Notes: a model not told the origin generated them from the letters alone. A stretch of 64,000 nucleotides of DNA from Microbulbifer sp. SAOS-129_SWC (GCF_039696035.1 NZ_CP155567.1:3405001-3469000); one strand, 5' to 3'; numbered from the stretch's first letter, positions 26,315 through 37,042 are shown. Numbers and translations: made by a program.

Positions 26315-28435
26315 TCAACCTTCGCTGGAAGGCTGCTCCTGCTGCTCCTCGGCGCGATCGGCCTTGGCTTCCTTGATGGACAGCTTGATGCGGCCGCGCT
26401 GGTCCACGTCCAGCACCTTGACGAACACCTTCTGGCCTTCGCTCAGGTAATCGGTGACCGCGTTGACGCGCTCTTCGGCGATCTGGGAGATATGCACCAG
26501 ACCGTCTTTACCCGGCAGGAAGTTGACGAAAGCGCCGAAGTCCACGATACGCACCACGGTGCCCTCGTAGATAGCGCCGATCTCGGCTTCCGCGGTGATT
26601 TCCTCGATGCGGGTAACCGCCGCTTCCAGGCTCTCGCCGTCTTCACCGAAGACCTTCACGGTACCGTCATCTTCGATATCGATGGTCGCACCGGTATCTT
26701 CGGTGATGGAGCGGATGGTGGCGCCGCCTTTGCCGATCACGTCGCGGATCTTGTCCGGATGGATCTTCAGGGTGGCGTAGCGCGGAGCGTTCTCATTCAC
26801 GGTGGAACGGGATGCACCAATGACCTTGTTCATCTCCGCGAGGATATGCAGACGCGCGTGCAGGGCCTGCTCCAGCGCGGTCTCCATGATCTCTTCGGTG
26901 ATGCCTTCGATCTTGATGTCCATCTGCAGCGCGGTCACACCAGAGGCGGTACCGGCCACTTTGAAGTCCATGTCGCCGAGGTGGTCTTCGTCACCGAGGA
27001 TATCGGTCAGAACCGCATAACCTTCCTCTTCCTTCACCAGGCCCATGGCGATACCGGCGACCGGTGCCTTCAGCGGCACGCCGGCGTCCATCAGCGCCAG
27101 GCTGGAGCCACACACGGACGCCATGGAGCTGGAACCATTGGATTCGGTGATCTCGGACACGACGCGCACGGTGTAGGGGAAGTCGTCCGGGTTCGGCAGC
27201 ACGGCAGCGATACCGCGGCGCGCCAGGCGGCCGTGACCGATCTCGCGACGGCCAGTGGCACCGACACGACCCGCTTCACCGACGGAATAGGGCGGGAAGT
27301 TGTAGTGCAGCATGAAGTAATCTTTGCGCTCGCCTTCGAGGGCATCGATGATCTGCGCATCGCGGGTTGCGCCGAGGGTGGCTACGACCAGGGCCTGGGT
27401 CTCGCCGCGGGTAAACAGCGCGGAACCGTGACCTTTTGGCAGTACGCCGACTTCGGTTGAGATCGGACGCACGGTCTTGGTGTCGCGACCGTCGATACGC
27501 GCTTCGCCGCGCACCACCGCGCCGCGCACGATTTTCTTCTCCAGCTTGCCGAAGTAGCTCTTGACGGTACCTTCGTCCAGCTCCTCGGTGGCCAGTGCCT
27601 CAGCGGCTTCGCTGCGCAGCTCACCCAGGCGCGCGGTGCGCTCCTGCTTGTCAGTGATCTTGTAGGCTGCCGCCACTTTCTCACCGAACTGGCTTTCCAG
27701 TGCCGCTTTCAGCTCTTCGTTGACTGCGGCCGGCTGCCAATCCCAGGTGGGCTTGCCGGCTTCGGCTTTCAGCTCTTCACAGACTTTGACCACCGCCTGC
27801 ATTTCCTGGTGGGCGAACAGTACCGCGCCCAGCATGATGTCTTCCGGCAGCTCTTTGGCTTCGGATTCAACCATCAGCACGGCGTCTTTGGTGCCGGCTA
27901 CGACCATGTCCAGCTCGGAGCCTTTCAGGGCACTGAAAGTCGGGTTCAGCAGGTAGCCATCTTCCTGGGAGTAGCCCACACGCGCAGCACCGATCGGGCC
28001 GCCAAACGGGATACCGGAGACGGACAGGGCCGCAGAGGTACCGATCATGCCGGCGATATCCGGATCCACGTCTTTTTCCGCGGACAGCACGGTGATCATC
28101 ACCTGCACTTCGTTCATGAAGCCGTTCGGGAACAGCGGGCGGATCGGACGGTCGATCAGGCGGGAAGTCAGTGTTTCTTTTTCGGACGGACGGCCTTCGC
28201 GCTTGAAGAAGCCACCGGGAATCTTGCCGGCCGCATAGGCCTTCTCTTGATAGTGTACGGACAGCGGGAAGAACGGCTGATCGGGCCTGGCTTCCTTGGC
28301 ACCGACGACGGTACACAGCACAACGGTCTCACCCATGGTAACCAGCGCCGCACCGGTGGCCTGGCGCGCGACGCGGCCGGTCTCGATGGTGACTTGCTGA
28401 TTGCCGTACTGGAAAGTTTTGCTTACTGGATTCAC
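26315..28435 (-). CDS. pnp: Polynucleotide phosphorylase
   Basis: A 706-residue protein (E. coli 711), the 3'-5' phosphorolytic exoribonuclease of the degradosome. Order of domains: first RNase PH domain (1-215), alpha-helical linker, second RNase PH domain (about 310-545, [19 protein letters not shown] and [21 protein letters not shown]), KH domain (about 550-615, [20 protein letters not shown]) and S1 domain (about 620-690, [31 protein letters not shown]). It ends in a Glu/Gln-rich tail. It is the last gene of the rimP operon, with the usual structured leader after rpsO. Confidence 0.98.
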   Translation of the reverse strand: MNPVSKTFQYGNQQVTIETGRVARQATGAALVTMGETVVLCTVVGAKEARPDQPFFPLSVHYQEKAYAAGKIPGGFFKREGRPSEKETLTSRLIDRPIRPLFPNGFMNEVQVMITVLSAEKDVDPDIAGMIGTSAALSVSGIPFGGPIGAARVGYSQEDGYLLNPTFSALKGSELDMVVAGTKDAVLMVESEAKELPEDIMLGAVLFAHQEMQAVVKVCEELKAEAGKPTWDWQPAAVNEELKAALESQFGEKVAAAYKITDKQERTARLGELRSEAAEALATEELDEGTVKSYFGKLEKKIVRGAVVRGEARIDGRDTKTVRPISTEVGVLPKGHGSALFTRGETQALVVATLGATRDAQIIDALEGERKDYFMLHYNFPPYSVGEAGRVGATGRREIGHGRLARRGIAAVLPNPDDFPYTVRVVSEITESNGSSSMASVCGSSLALMDAGVPLKAPVAGIAMGLVKEEEGYAVLTDILGDEDHLGDMDFKVAGTASGVTALQMDIKIEGITEEIMETALEQALHARLHILAEMNKVIGASRSTVNENAPRYATLKIHPDKIRDVIGKGGATIRSITEDTGATIDIEDDGTVKVFGEDGESLEAAVTRIEEITAEAEIGAIYEGTVVRIVDFGAFVNFLPGKDGLVHISQIAEERVNAVTDYLSEGQKVFVKVLDVDQRGRIKLSIKEAKADRAEEQQEQPSSEG

Positions 28436-28540
28436 TAGTATTTTCCTATTTCCTATCGGTTACTGGCCCATTCCAGCAACCCCTACAGGTGGCCCGTCAA
28501 CTCAAGGGCCCAGATAGCGCGGTACGGAAACGTACCGTCA

Positions 28541-28767
28541 CCGGCGGTGCCGGCGGGAGCGGCCAACAGCCGGCAGGTTCACACACCTGCCCCAGGCTTC
28601 TGGACGCAATTGCGGGGAAGTGACCGAAATGTCACTTCCCCGCAAGTCGATCAGCGGTGCACGGATGCACCGCCGGCGCCAGCGTCCACAAGCCAGCGGA
28701 ATGATACTTCGGCGCTCGCCTTTTGGACGCGACTGCCGGAAAGTGACAGGGACGTTACTTTCCGGCA
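28541..28767. repeat. Duplicated long hairpins in the rpsO-pnp leader
   Basis: Two diverged copies of a segment of about 110-125 bp stand in tandem. Each begins like CACCGGCGGTGCC, contains TGGACGC and ends in a long palindrome. The first, 28610-28624 with 28631-28645, is a perfect 15-bp stem (TTGCGGGGAAGTGAC) with a 6-nt loop. The second, 28734-28747 with 28754-28767, is a 14-bp stem with one wobble (TGCCGGAAAGTGAC), also with a 6-nt loop. A shorter GGCAGGT/ACCTGCC hairpin lies at 28572-28591. In E. coli this leader holds an RNase III-cleaved hairpin through which PNPase represses its own synthesis, so a similar role is plausible. Confidence 0.75.
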
Positions 28768-28781
28768 GCAGGTAAATAGAA

Positions 28782-28806
28782 GAATGCCCGCCAGTGGCGG
28801 GCATTC
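28782..28806 (-). terminator. Terminator-like hairpin after rpsO
   Basis: GAATGCCCGCC (28782-28792) pairs perfectly with GGCGGGCATTC (28796-28806) around a 3-nt loop. Read leftward it is followed by TTCTATTTA, a weak T-tract. It lies 8 bp after the rpsO stop codon and probably reduces read-through into pnp. Confidence 0.75.
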
Positions 28807-28813
28807 CAGGGTC

Positions 28814-29083
28814 TTAGCGACGCAGGCCGAGCTTGGCGATCAGCTGTGCGTAACGGTTCAGATCCTTTTTCTTCAGGTAATCCAGCAGCTTGCGGCGCTG
28901 GTTTACCATGCGGATCAGGCCACGACGGGAGTGGTGATCCTGCTTGTGTGCAGAGAAGTGTCCCTGCAGCTTGTTGATGTTGGCGGTCAGCAGGGCTACC
29001 TGGACTTCCGGAGAACCGGTATCGCCTTCAGATTGGCCGTGCTCTTTCAGGATTGCTGCTTTTTCAACGGCAGTCAGTGCCAT
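28814..29083 (-). CDS. rpsO: 30S ribosomal protein S15
   Basis: An 89-residue protein identical in length to typical S15 (primary 16S rRNA binder of the platform). Recognisable blocks are [61 protein letters not shown] and the C-terminal LIAKLGLRR. The start at 29083 gives the canonical MALTAVEK, with GAGGTAT upstream. It lies between truB and pnp as in other gammaproteobacteria. Confidence 0.99.
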   Translation of the reverse strand: MALTAVEKAAILKEHGQSEGDTGSPEVQVALLTANINKLQGHFSAHKQDHHSRRGLIRMVNQRRKLLDYLKKKDLNRYAQLIAKLGLRR

Positions 29084-29159
29084 AACGATATACCTCGTCG
29101 TAACATGCTTAAATAAACGATTCGGCCAGCCCGAGCATGTTTTCAGACTGGCTAGTCGG

Positions 29160-29286
29160 TTTGCTAACCCGGCCATGGAAGGCCGGGCCGCTAATCGAGC
29201 ACGTAAGTGCTTGATTTGTCGTGGAGGGTTTGCGGACATGTGCCGCAAACCCGGGTTGAAAAATGCCAAGGACGGCATTTTTCAAC
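29160..29286. repeat. Cluster of RNA hairpins between truB and rpsO
   Basis: Four successive palindromes fill this gap: CCCGGCC-ATGGA-AGGCCGGG near 29168; AGCACGTAAGTGCT near 29198; GTTTGCGG/CCGCAAAC at 29228-29235 and 29243-29250; and GTTGAAAAATGCC/GGCATTTTTCAAC at 29255-29267 and 29274-29286 (13-bp perfect stem). The last lies just after the truB stop and could act as a partial terminator. The others may form the rpsO leader, where S15 binds its own mRNA in other bacteria. Confidence 0.6.
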
Positions 29287-29292
29287 AACCTG

Positions 29293-30234
29293 TCAGAGAC
29301 CACTTACCAGACGCCGCGGTGCCACGCACCCGTCGTCGGTAATCTCTCCAACGCCCAGAAAATCGCCATTTTCCAGGAAGAGGCGCACCATATCACCTTC
29401 TTCTCCGATACGGTAGACCTGCAGATCCATTACCGGCTGCCCCTGACGCACATAGTAACCAGACTCATCCGGCAGGGTCAGCTTGGGCAGACCCGAGGCG
29501 GGAGAATCCATCGGCAGCAGGTGGTGATCCAGCACTTCCGCCCTGCCCTCGCCGCGCTCTTCGGTCAGCTCGTCGAGGGTGATGGCATCCGCCTCGTCGA
29601 AGGGGCCGGCGGCACTGCGGTGCAGCTGGTCGACATAGGCGCCGACCCCGAGGGCCTGCCCCAGATCTTCCGCCAGGCTGCGGATATAGGTGCCCTTGGA
29701 ACAGAGCACCTCCACTTCCGCACGGGGATGGGTCCCGGGGGTAAAGCTCAGTAACTCGAACTCGAAAATCTCTATCGTGCGCGCCTCGCGCTCGACTTCC
29801 ACACCCTGACGCGCCAGCTTGTATAACGGCTGGCCCTTGTGCTTCAGCGCAGAGTACATCGAGGGCACCTGCTGAATGCGGCCGCGGAACGCGTCCATCG
29901 CGTCGAGCACCGCCTGTTCGGTCAGGCCGGAAGCATCTCGGCTCTCCAGCACATCGCCATCGGCATCGCCGCTGGCGGTTGTCATGCCAAAACAGAAGGT
30001 ACTGCGATAGCGCTTGTCGGCATCGAGCAGGTACTGGGAAAACTTGGTCGCCTCGCCGAAACAGACCGGCAGCACGCCAGTGGCGAGCGGGTCCAGCGCG
30101 CCGGTGTGACCGGCGCGGTTGGCGAAAAACAGGCGTTTGGCTTTTTGCAGGGCGTCGTTGGCGCTAATCCCGGCGGGCTTGTTCAGCAACAGCACACCGT
30201 TGACCGGCCGACCCCATTTTGGTCTGCGGCCCAT
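29293..30234 (-). CDS. truB: tRNA pseudouridine-55 synthase
   Basis: A 313-residue TruB that makes pseudouridine 55 in the T-loop of tRNAs. Signature blocks are GVLLLNKPAGISANDALQKAKRLF, GHTGALDPLATGVLPVCFGEATKF with the catalytic Asp in ALDPLATG, PSMYSALKHKGQPLYKLARQGVEVER, and CSKGTYIRSLAEDLGQALGVGAYVDQLHR. The C-terminal PUA-like domain ends at GVGEITDDGCVAPRRLVSGL. It starts 3 bp after the rbfA stop codon, within the nusA-infB operon. Confidence 0.98.
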   Translation of the reverse strand: MGRRPKWGRPVNGVLLLNKPAGISANDALQKAKRLFFANRAGHTGALDPLATGVLPVCFGEATKFSQYLLDADKRYRSTFCFGMTTASGDADGDVLESRDASGLTEQAVLDAMDAFRGRIQQVPSMYSALKHKGQPLYKLARQGVEVEREARTIEIFEFELLSFTPGTHPRAEVEVLCSKGTYIRSLAEDLGQALGVGAYVDQLHRSAAGPFDEADAITLDELTEERGEGRAEVLDHHLLPMDSPASGLPKLTLPDESGYYVRQGQPVMDLQVYRIGEEGDMVRLFLENGDFLGVGEITDDGCVAPRRLVSGL

Positions 30235-30237
30235 CGG

Positions 30238-30633
30238 TTACTTTTCGCCTTCCTCGTCGTCCGAATGATGGCTGCGATCAGACTTGACCGCCTTGTCGAT
30301 CAGCGCGGACAGCTCCTGACCACGCACGGAGGTTTCGTCGTAGCGAAAATGCAGGCGGGGGACAGAACGCATCTGGATGGAGCGCGCCAGCTGGCTGCGC
30401 AGGAAACCGGCAGCCTTGTTCAGCACCTCCATCGAGGTGTTGATCTTGGCGCGGTCGTCCTCGCCGACGAAGGTGACAAACACCTTGGCCATGGCCAGGT
30501 CACGACTCACCTCGACATCGTTGATATTGACCATGCCGAGGCGCGGATCGCGCACTTCCTGCTGGATCAGCTGCGCGAGCTCGCGACGCATGGCGTCGGC
30601 GACCCGGTCGGCGCGGTGGAATTCTCTTGCCAT
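30238..30633 (-). CDS. rbfA: 30S ribosome-binding factor RbfA
   Basis: A 131-residue KH-like cold-shock ribosome maturation factor that helps form the 5' end of 16S rRNA. Blocks: REFHRADRVADAMRRELAQLIQQEVRDPRLGMVNINDVEVSRDLAMAKVFVTF and the C-terminal VPRLHFRYDETSVRGQELSALIDKA, followed by an acidic tail. It lies 91 bp after infB. That gap contains nested inverted repeats (AGTCAGG/CCTGACT around CCTCGATAGAGG, 30665-30707), which may be an RNA-processing site. Confidence 0.98.
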   Translation of the reverse strand: MAREFHRADRVADAMRRELAQLIQQEVRDPRLGMVNINDVEVSRDLAMAKVFVTFVGEDDRAKINTSMEVLNKAAGFLRSQLARSIQMRSVPRLHFRYDETSVRGQELSALIDKAVKSDRSHHSDDEEGEK

Positions 30634-30724
30634 CGGTTACCTATATGAATGGCTTGCGCCCGTAAGTCAGGCTCCCAGGCCTCGATAGAGGATGTAGGAA
30701 CCTGACTCTCAGGCGATTGGTCGA

Positions 30725-33481
30725 TTAAAGCTCGCGGGCGACCTTGACGATATCGTAGACCTCGATCTGGTCGCCGGGCTTGACGTCGTTGTAGTCCTTC
30801 ACGCCAATACCACACTCCATACCGTTGCGCACTTCCTGCACATCGTCTTTGAAGCGACGCAGGGACTCGAGTTCGCCCTGGTAGATCACCACGTTGTCAC
30901 GCAGCACGCGGATCGGCTTGTTGCGGTGCACGATACCCTCGGTAACCATACAGCCGGCGACAGCGCCAAACTTCGGCGAGCGGAATACATCGCGGACCTC
31001 GGCGATACCGATGATGTCCTCGCGCAGTTCCGGCTCCAGCATGCCCGACAGCGCCTGCTTCACTTCGTCGAGCAGATTGTAGATCACGCTGTAGTAACGG
31101 ATTTCCACCGCTTCCTGCTCAGCCAGCTTGCGCGCGGCAACATCGGCACGAGTGTTGAAGCCGATAACGATGGCGCCGGAGGTCAGGGCCAGGTTGATGT
31201 CGTTTTCGGCGATACCGCCGACACCACTGGAGACCACATTGACCGACACTTCTTCGTTACCAATGTCCGCCAGCGCACTCAGGATTGCTTCCAGGGAGCC
31301 GCGTACATCGGCCTTGATCACTACTGGCAGCACCTTGCGCTCGCCGGCTTCCATGTCCGCAAACATGTTCTCCAGCTTGGCTGCCTGCTGGCGCTGCATA
31401 CGCTCGCGGCGCTCTTTCTCGGCACGCTGCTCAGCCACTTCGCGGGCCTTGCGCTCGTCTGCTACTACCAGGAACTCGTCGCCGGCGTCCGGCGTGCTGT
31501 CCAGGCCCAGCAACTCGACCGGGGTGGACGGTCCGGCTTCCTTGACCTGCTTGCCCAGCTCGTTGGTCATGGCGCGCACGCGGCCATAGCTCTGGCCCGC
31601 AAGGACGATATCGCCGCGCTTCAGCTCGCCGTTCTGCACCAGCAGGGTGGCAACCACACCGCGGCCCTTTTCCAGGCGCGACTCGATCACCACGCCGGTG
31701 GCCGGCACATCGACCTTGGCCTTCAGCTCCAGCATTTCCGCCTGCAGGGAGACGGCTTCAAGCAGCGCGTCGATACCGTCGCCGGTGTGCGCAGACACAT
31801 TGATGAACTGCGTATCGCCACCCCAGTCTTCCGGGATCACATCTTTCGCGGCCAGCTCGTTTTTGACCCGATCCGGATCCGCGCCTTCTTTGTCACATTT
31901 GTTGATGGCGACAACCAGCGGCACGCCGGCAGCGCGGGCGTGGGTGATGGCCTCTTCGGTCTGCGGCATGACACCGTCGTCCGCGGCCACGACCAGGATA
32001 ACCACGTCGGTGGCCTTGGCGCCGCGGGCGCGCATGGCGGTGAACGCGGCGTGTCCCGGGGTGTCCAGGAAGGCCACCTCGCCCTGGCTGGTCTTCACCC
32101 GGTAGGCACCAATGTGCTGGGTGATGCCGCCAGCTTCGCCCGAGGCGACCTTGGTCTTGCGGATATAATCCAGCAGTGAGGTCTTGCCGTGGTCGACGTG
32201 ACCCATGACGGTCACTACCGGCGCGCGGGATACTTCTTTGCCCTCGACCTGCTGGGCCTGGGCGACCAGGCTGTCCTCCAGCGCGGTCTCGGAAACGTAA
32301 ACCACCTTGTGGCCCATTTCCTCGACGATCAACTGCGCGGTATCGCGATCCAGGCTCTGGTTGATGGTGACCATCTCGCCCATTTTCATCAGGCGTTTGA
32401 TCAGCTCTCCGGCCTTGATATTCATCTGCTTGGCCAGCTCACCGACGGTGATGGTTTCACCCAACTGAACTTCGTACACCTGCTTTCCTGTCGGCCTCTT
32501 GAAGCCGTGTGTGGGTTTGATTTTCAGAGTCGGACGCGACAGCGAACGGGTGCTGCGCTTTTCTGACTCGTCTTCAAAGACCTCCAGCGCCTGATCATAG
32601 AGCGAGGTCTTGCTGGACTTTTTCGGGCCCGACTTGGCGCCGCGGCGACCGCGGCGCTTGCGCGGCTCGTCGTCGTCGCGCGCGCGCTCTTCCGGAACCG
32701 TTTCCAGCTTGCGGCGCAGGGCCGGCTTCACTGCCTCGGCAGCTTTGGACTTCTCTTTCTTCTCCTGCTCGACGCGAGCGCGCTCCTCCTCGACACGGGC
32801 CTTCTTCTCTTCCAGCTCCCGTGCTTCCTGCTCGACCTGTTGCTTGCGACGCTCCATCGCGGCGATACGCATGGCCTCGATGTCATCGACATAGCTGGAA
32901 CGCACTGGCTGTGGCGCCGGCTCGGACTTTTTCTCTTCGGCCTTTTCCGCTGCGGGCTCGGCTTCGGGCTCTGCCGGTGTTTCCGGCTCTGCGGCCGGAG
33001 CGGCCTGCTCCGCGGCAGCGGCTGCCGCCTCTGCAGCGGCCTTGGCTTCCGCTTCGGCTTCAGCGCGCTCGCGCTCGGCCTGCTCCGCGCGGGCCTTCTC
33101 CAGAGCGGCCTGCTCCTCCAGCGCCTTATCCAGTTCGGCCTGCGCCGCCTGCAGCTCTTCGGTTTCCGCTTCCTGCTCTTCCTGCGGGCGCTTCACATAG
33201 GTGCGTTTCTTGCGCACCTCCACGTTTACGGTTTTACGGCCGGTGCCAGAGCCGGTTTTCAGCGTCGTCGTGGTCTTGCGCTTCAGGGTGATCTTACGCG
33301 GACTTGCCTCCTGCTCCCCGTGACTGCTTTTCAGGAAGTTGAGCAGGACCTGTTTTTCCTCGTCCGACACCACTGCATCCGCAGAGGTGTGAGACAAACC
33401 CGCTTCTTTCATCTGCTTGAGCAGACGATCCTCGGTGGCACCAACCGATTTTGCGAGTTCGCTAACTGTTACTTCGGCCAT
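30725..33481 (-). CDS. infB: Translation initiation factor IF-2
   Basis: A 918-residue IF-2 that loads fMet-tRNA onto the 30S subunit. It has the N-terminal IF2_N helical domain (1-55, [26 protein letters not shown]). A long charged, low-complexity region (about 80-300) rich in Ala/Glu/Lys follows, with a conserved KRKTTTTLK. The second IF2_N-like domain (about 335-385) precedes the GTPase domain ([19 protein letters not shown] at about 425, [12 protein letters not shown]) and domains II-IV ending [18 protein letters not shown]. An internal start giving a shorter IF2-beta form, as in E. coli, is possible but not evident. It precedes rbfA. Confidence 0.98.
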   Translation of the reverse strand: MAEVTVSELAKSVGATEDRLLKQMKEAGLSHTSADAVVSDEEKQVLLNFLKSSHGEQEASPRKITLKRKTTTTLKTGSGTGRKTVNVEVRKKRTYVKRPQEEQEAETEELQAAQAELDKALEEQAALEKARAEQAERERAEAEAEAKAAAEAAAAAAEQAAPAAEPETPAEPEAEPAAEKAEEKKSEPAPQPVRSSYVDDIEAMRIAAMERRKQQVEQEARELEEKKARVEEERARVEQEKKEKSKAAEAVKPALRRKLETVPEERARDDDEPRKRRGRRGAKSGPKKSSKTSLYDQALEVFEDESEKRSTRSLSRPTLKIKPTHGFKRPTGKQVYEVQLGETITVGELAKQMNIKAGELIKRLMKMGEMVTINQSLDRDTAQLIVEEMGHKVVYVSETALEDSLVAQAQQVEGKEVSRAPVVTVMGHVDHGKTSLLDYIRKTKVASGEAGGITQHIGAYRVKTSQGEVAFLDTPGHAAFTAMRARGAKATDVVILVVAADDGVMPQTEEAITHARAAGVPLVVAINKCDKEGADPDRVKNELAAKDVIPEDWGGDTQFINVSAHTGDGIDALLEAVSLQAEMLELKAKVDVPATGVVIESRLEKGRGVVATLLVQNGELKRGDIVLAGQSYGRVRAMTNELGKQVKEAGPSTPVELLGLDSTPDAGDEFLVVADERKAREVAEQRAEKERRERMQRQQAAKLENMFADMEAGERKVLPVVIKADVRGSLEAILSALADIGNEEVSVNVVSSGVGGIAENDINLALTSGAIVIGFNTRADVAARKLAEQEAVEIRYYSVIYNLLDEVKQALSGMLEPELREDIIGIAEVRDVFRSPKFGAVAGCMVTEGIVHRNKPIRVLRDNVVIYQGELESLRRFKDDVQEVRNGMECGIGVKDYNDVKPGDQIEVYDIVKVAREL

Positions 33482-33652
33482 TCTCTCTCCTAAAAGTCTT
33501 GGTCGGTGGAGCTAATCGTTATCTGTCGCACGACTGCCCGCTGCGCCGCGCCGCTGCTTCAAAGCAATGGCGCTGGCCCCGTCTATCCAATTGCGTTTCC
33601 CGGTCCTGCCCGTTGCGCTGAACGCTAACAGCCCAAATCACCGGGACAAAGT

Positions 33653-35158
33653 TTATTCCGCCTGCTCGCCGCTGTCTTCGGCAAACCAGGGTTCGCGCGC
33701 CTTCATGATCAGGGCGGCAGCGCGCTCCTGGTCCACGCCCTCGATATCGAGCAGGTCGTCCACCGCCTGTTCCGCCAGGTCCTCCATGGTGGCAACACCA
33801 CGGCTGGCCAGCAAGTAGGCCAGGTGGCGATCCATTCCTTCCATATTGAGCAGGTCTTCCTGCGGCTCAGAGGCATCCAGCTGCTCTTCGGAAGCCAACG
33901 CCTGGGTCAGCAGCGCATCCTTGGCACGGGCGCGCAGCTCTTCGGCGATTTCTTCGTCAAAGCCTTCGATGTCCAGCATTTCCTCGATCGGCACATAGGC
34001 CACTTCCTCGAGGGTGGTAAAGCCTTCTTCAACCAGTACACCGGCGACGTCTTCGTCGATATCCAGGCGCGCCATAAAGGTTTCCATGATGCTGCCCGAC
34101 TCGGCTTCCTGCTTGGACTGCCACTCGTCGATGCTCATCACATTGATCTGCCACTGGGTCAGCTCGGATGCCAGACGCACGTTCTGGCCACTGCGGCCGA
34201 TGGCCATGGCAAGATTTTCCTCGGCGACGGCCACGTCCATGGAACCGGCGTCTTCGTCGACCACGATGGACTCGATTTCCGCCGGCGCCATGGCGTTGAT
34301 CACGAACTGGGCCGGGTTGTCGTCCCACAGCACGATATCCACGCGCTCGCCGGACAGTTCGTTGGATACAGCCTGTACACGCGCACCGCGCATGCCGACA
34401 CAGGCACCGACCGGATCGATACGGCCATCATTGGTGGTCACGGCAATCTTGGCGCGCAGACCCGGATCGCGGGCGGCACCCTTGATCTCGATGACCTCCT
34501 CGGAAATCTCCGGCACTTCGATGCGGAACAGCTCGATCAGCATCTCCGGGCAGGAGCGGCTCAGCATCAACTGCGGGCCCCTCGCCTCCGGCTGGATCTC
34601 CAGCAGGATGGCGCGGACACGGTCACCGAGACGAAAGATTTCACGGCCCACCAACTGGTCGCGCGGCAGGCGCGCCTCGGCGTTATTACCCAGGTCCACA
34701 GCGATAAAGTCGCGCGTCACCTTCTTGACGGTGCCGCTGACCAGGTCGCCGACGCGATCGCGATACTCATCCACCACCTTGGCGCGCTCGGCTTCGCGCA
34801 CTTTCTGCACGATCACTTGCTTGGCAGTCTGTGCCGCAATACGGCCGAACTCAACGTTCTCCACTTGTTCGCGGTAAACGTCGCCAGCGCTCAGCTCGGG
34901 ATCTTTCTCGTGCGCCTCTTCCAGGGTGAACTGGGTACCCAGCTCAGCCAGGGTATCGTCGTCTACGACTTCCCAGCTGCGGAAAGTCTCGTAGTCGCCG
35001 GACCTGCGATCGATGATCACCTGGATGGTGGAATCCTCGTCGTAGCGCTTCTTGGTGGCTGTTGCCAGAGCCGCCTCGATTGCCTGGAAAATAATATCCT
35101 GGTCAACGCCCTTCTCGTTGGAAACCGCCTCGGCTACCAGCAAGATCTCTTTGTTCAT
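33653..35158 (-). CDS. nusA: Transcription termination/antitermination factor NusA
   Basis: A 501-residue NusA (E. coli 495). Domains are the N-terminal RNA polymerase-binding domain ([29 protein letters not shown]), S1 (about 135-200, [31 protein letters not shown]), two KH domains (about 230-345, [50 protein letters not shown]) and two C-terminal acidic repeats ([43 protein letters not shown]) typical of gammaproteobacterial NusA. It lies between rimP and infB. Confidence 0.98.
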   Translation of the reverse strand: MNKEILLVAEAVSNEKGVDQDIIFQAIEAALATATKKRYDEDSTIQVIIDRRSGDYETFRSWEVVDDDTLAELGTQFTLEEAHEKDPELSAGDVYREQVENVEFGRIAAQTAKQVIVQKVREAERAKVVDEYRDRVGDLVSGTVKKVTRDFIAVDLGNNAEARLPRDQLVGREIFRLGDRVRAILLEIQPEARGPQLMLSRSCPEMLIELFRIEVPEISEEVIEIKGAARDPGLRAKIAVTTNDGRIDPVGACVGMRGARVQAVSNELSGERVDIVLWDDNPAQFVINAMAPAEIESIVVDEDAGSMDVAVAEENLAMAIGRSGQNVRLASELTQWQINVMSIDEWQSKQEAESGSIMETFMARLDIDEDVAGVLVEEGFTTLEEVAYVPIEEMLDIEGFDEEIAEELRARAKDALLTQALASEEQLDASEPQEDLLNMEGMDRHLAYLLASRGVATMEDLAEQAVDDLLDIEGVDQERAAALIMKAREPWFAEDSGEQAE

Positions 35159-35215
35159 GCAGCTGTGCCTCTACTAAAAAGCTACTTTAAGCTTCATTGC
35201 GCCTGCAGGCAGACG

Positions 35216-35680
35216 CTATTTTTTAAATTGGGGAATAACGTTCGCCTTCTCGATGCTATCGATCGGCAACAGGTATTCGTTCTCGCTATCTACGCGCAAC
35301 ACCACTTCGTCGCCCTCGACGCCCGCCAGCAGTCCGCGCCACTTGCGCTGGCCATCCAGCGGCATACGCAGGCGCACTTCCACCTGGGCGCCGGCAAAAC
35401 GCTCGAACTGATCGAGCTTGTACAGTGGACGATCCAGACCCGGCGAGGACACTTCCAAAGTGTATTTGCTGCCGATAGGATCCTCTACATCGAGCACGGC
35501 ACTCGCCTGGCGACTGACCTTTTCGCAGTCGTCGACGGAAATCCCGTCCTCTGAATCGATAAAAATACGCAGCAGCGCACTGCGACCGTGGGTCTGGTAC
35601 TCGATACCCCAGAGTTCACAGCCCAGCGATGCCACTACCGGGGCCAGGAGCCCCTCCAGCCGTTCGCGCTTGCTTGCCAT
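35216..35680 (-). CDS. rimP: Ribosome maturation factor RimP
   Basis: A 154-residue RimP required for 30S assembly. Blocks: [59 protein letters not shown] followed by [32 protein letters not shown] and an SH3-like C-terminus. It is the first protein gene of the operon, 57 bp upstream of nusA, and lies downstream of an initiator tRNA gene, from which it is separated by two terminator-like hairpins. Confidence 0.98.
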   Translation of the reverse strand: MASKRERLEGLLAPVVASLGCELWGIEYQTHGRSALLRIFIDSEDGISVDDCEKVSRQASAVLDVEDPIGSKYTLEVSSPGLDRPLYKLDQFERFAGAQVEVRLRMPLDGQRKWRGLLAGVEGDEVVLRVDSENEYLLPIDSIEKANVIPQFKK

Positions 35681-35704
35681 TTACGATTTCCAGTAGACAC
35701 AAAC

Positions 35705-35725
35705 AAAAAATGGGCCCACGGCCCA
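35705..35725 (-). terminator. Terminator-like hairpin just before rimP
   Basis: TGGGCC (35711-35716) and GGCCCA (35720-35725) form a 6-bp stem. Read leftward it is followed by six T residues (A-tract 35705-35710). It lies about 25 bp upstream of the rimP start codon, so it can act only as an attenuator of transcripts coming from the tRNA promoter. Confidence 0.7.
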
Positions 35726-35761
35726 CTTCGACAGGTATCTGCAACTTTTTCGGCAGATACG

Positions 35762-35784
35762 AAAAAGCCCCTGACAGGGGCTTT
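35762..35784 (-). terminator. Terminator after the first initiator tRNA
   Basis: AAAGCCCC (35764-35771) and GGGGCTTT (35777-35784) form an 8-bp stem around a 5-nt loop. Read leftward, T residues complement the A-tract 35762-35766. It lies about 120 bp after the tRNA 3' end. With the hairpin at 35705 it makes a tandem terminator within the metY-rimP leader. Confidence 0.8.
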
Positions 35785-35906
35785 GACCGCGTATTCACGC
35801 AGCCAGTATGCGCGAATACAAACTTGGTAGCGAGTCCAGCAAAAGCTGCAACCTTCGCCCGGCCATGCCGCCCAGAGCTGGGACACCCTTCTCTGAGACC
35901 TGAATT

Positions 35907-35983
<77 letters not shown>

Positions 35984-36060
35984 ACAACTCTTTTGGAAAG
36001 CAGATTCTGGTAATTCCTGCTCCCTGCAGCGGGTTGCCCCAACCGCTCAAGAGGCTGCGC

Positions 36061-36089
36061 ATTCTAGGGGCGACGCGGTATCGAGTCAA
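36061..36089 (-). promoter_or_regulatory. Sigma-70 promoter of the first tRNA-fMet / rimP operon
   Basis: Read leftward, TTGACT (36089-36084) and TAGAAT (36066-36061) are separated by exactly 17 bp. A GC-rich stretch GCGCAGCC follows the -10, the discriminator type found in stringently controlled stable-RNA promoters. The predicted leader to the mature tRNA is about 70 nt. Confidence 0.8.
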
Positions 36090-36337
36090 GCCACATCTGG
36101 CATTTAATCGAACGCCACCCCCGGCGCACGCTTCACAGTATAGATAGAAAGCACGACGCCAGACAGAATTTTTGATCTGCCGGCCGCCAGGCATAGATAC
36201 AATCCCCGGTAGTTACACCGGAACCCCCCGACTAACAGGTCAAAATCACCTCGTCCCGCGCGCGACGCGACACCGGCGACAGAGTACCCAACAGGAGACA
36301 GCCCCGATCACGGGGCCCCAATAGCGGGAGACTGACT
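36090..36337. other. Intergenic region between the tRNA promoter and the VOC gene
   Basis: No gene is supported. The region must hold the promoter of the VOC gene. A partial palindrome, GATCACGGGGCCCC, is seen near 36307. Confidence 0.5.
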
Positions 36338-36706
36338 ATGCAACTTAATCACGTACTGGTGCGCACCACCGATCTCGACGCCATGACACACTTCTGGCGC
36401 GAATTGATCGGCCTCGAAGTCGGCGCGCGGCCTCCATTTCAGAGCCGCGGCGCCTGGCTCTACAGCGATGGCGAGCCGCTGATCCACCTGATCGAAGTGC
36501 CCGCAATCGGAGGTGACGGCTGCGTGGATCACATGGCCCTGGAAGGTGGCGATTACGAAACACTGCGAGCGAGACTTGAGGCCGGGCGCGCGGATTTTCG
36601 CGAAACCAGCGTGCCCGAAAGTGGCGACCGGCAACTGTTCGTCCGCGGCCCGGATGGACTGCGGGTGGAGCTGCTGTTTCGCAACGGAGAGGAGCGGCCA
36701 AAGTGA
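36338..36706 (+). CDS. VOC (glyoxalase/dioxygenase) superfamily protein
   Basis: A 122-residue protein with the paired beta-alpha-beta-beta-beta modules of the vicinal-oxygen-chelate fold: LNHVLVRTTDLDAMTHFWRELIGLEVG with candidate metal ligand His5, LIHLIEVP, VDHMALEG with His in the second module, and RQLFVRGPDGLRVELLFRN with the C-terminal Glu. It is the length of glyoxalase I-like proteins, but substrate-specific residues were not identified. It stands alone between two tRNA genes of the opposite strand, and a bidirectional terminator follows. Confidence 0.88.
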   Translation: MQLNHVLVRTTDLDAMTHFWRELIGLEVGARPPFQSRGAWLYSDGEPLIHLIEVPAIGGDGCVDHMALEGGDYETLRARLEAGRADFRETSVPESGDRQLFVRGPDGLRVELLFRNGEERPK

Positions 36707-36827
36707 AGACTGCCATCAACCCGGCCCGGGCGCACCGAGTGCTTCAGCACGGTTGCCGGACTGGCAAGACTGTATCGCGACGCCAGGGATCGCTCGGCGC
36801 AGGATGGGCAAACAAAAAGGGGAAATA

Positions 36828-36854
36828 AAAAAAGGGCCCATCGGGCCCTTTTTT
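36828..36854. terminator. Bidirectional terminator
   Basis: GGGCCC (36834-36839) and GGGCCC (36843-36848) around ATC are flanked by seven A residues on the left and six T residues on the right. It can end the VOC transcript rightward and the second tRNA transcript leftward. Confidence 0.88.
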
Positions 36855-36860
36855 AAAATT

Positions 36861-36937
<77 letters not shown>

Positions 36938-37013
36938 ACAACTCTGTACAGCTGCACCCTGGTAAAGTTGCAACTGCTGGCGCCGGAATCCCCGAGCACC
37001 GAAGAGGCTGCGC

Positions 37014-37042
37014 ATTCTAGTGATAGAGCCCCGACAAGTCCA
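37014..37042 (-). promoter_or_regulatory. Sigma-70 promoter of the second tRNA-fMet
   Basis: Read leftward, TGGACT (37042-37037) and TAGAAT (37019-37014) have a 17-bp spacer, followed by the same GC-rich discriminator GCGCAGCCTC as the first tRNA promoter. Confidence 0.72.
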
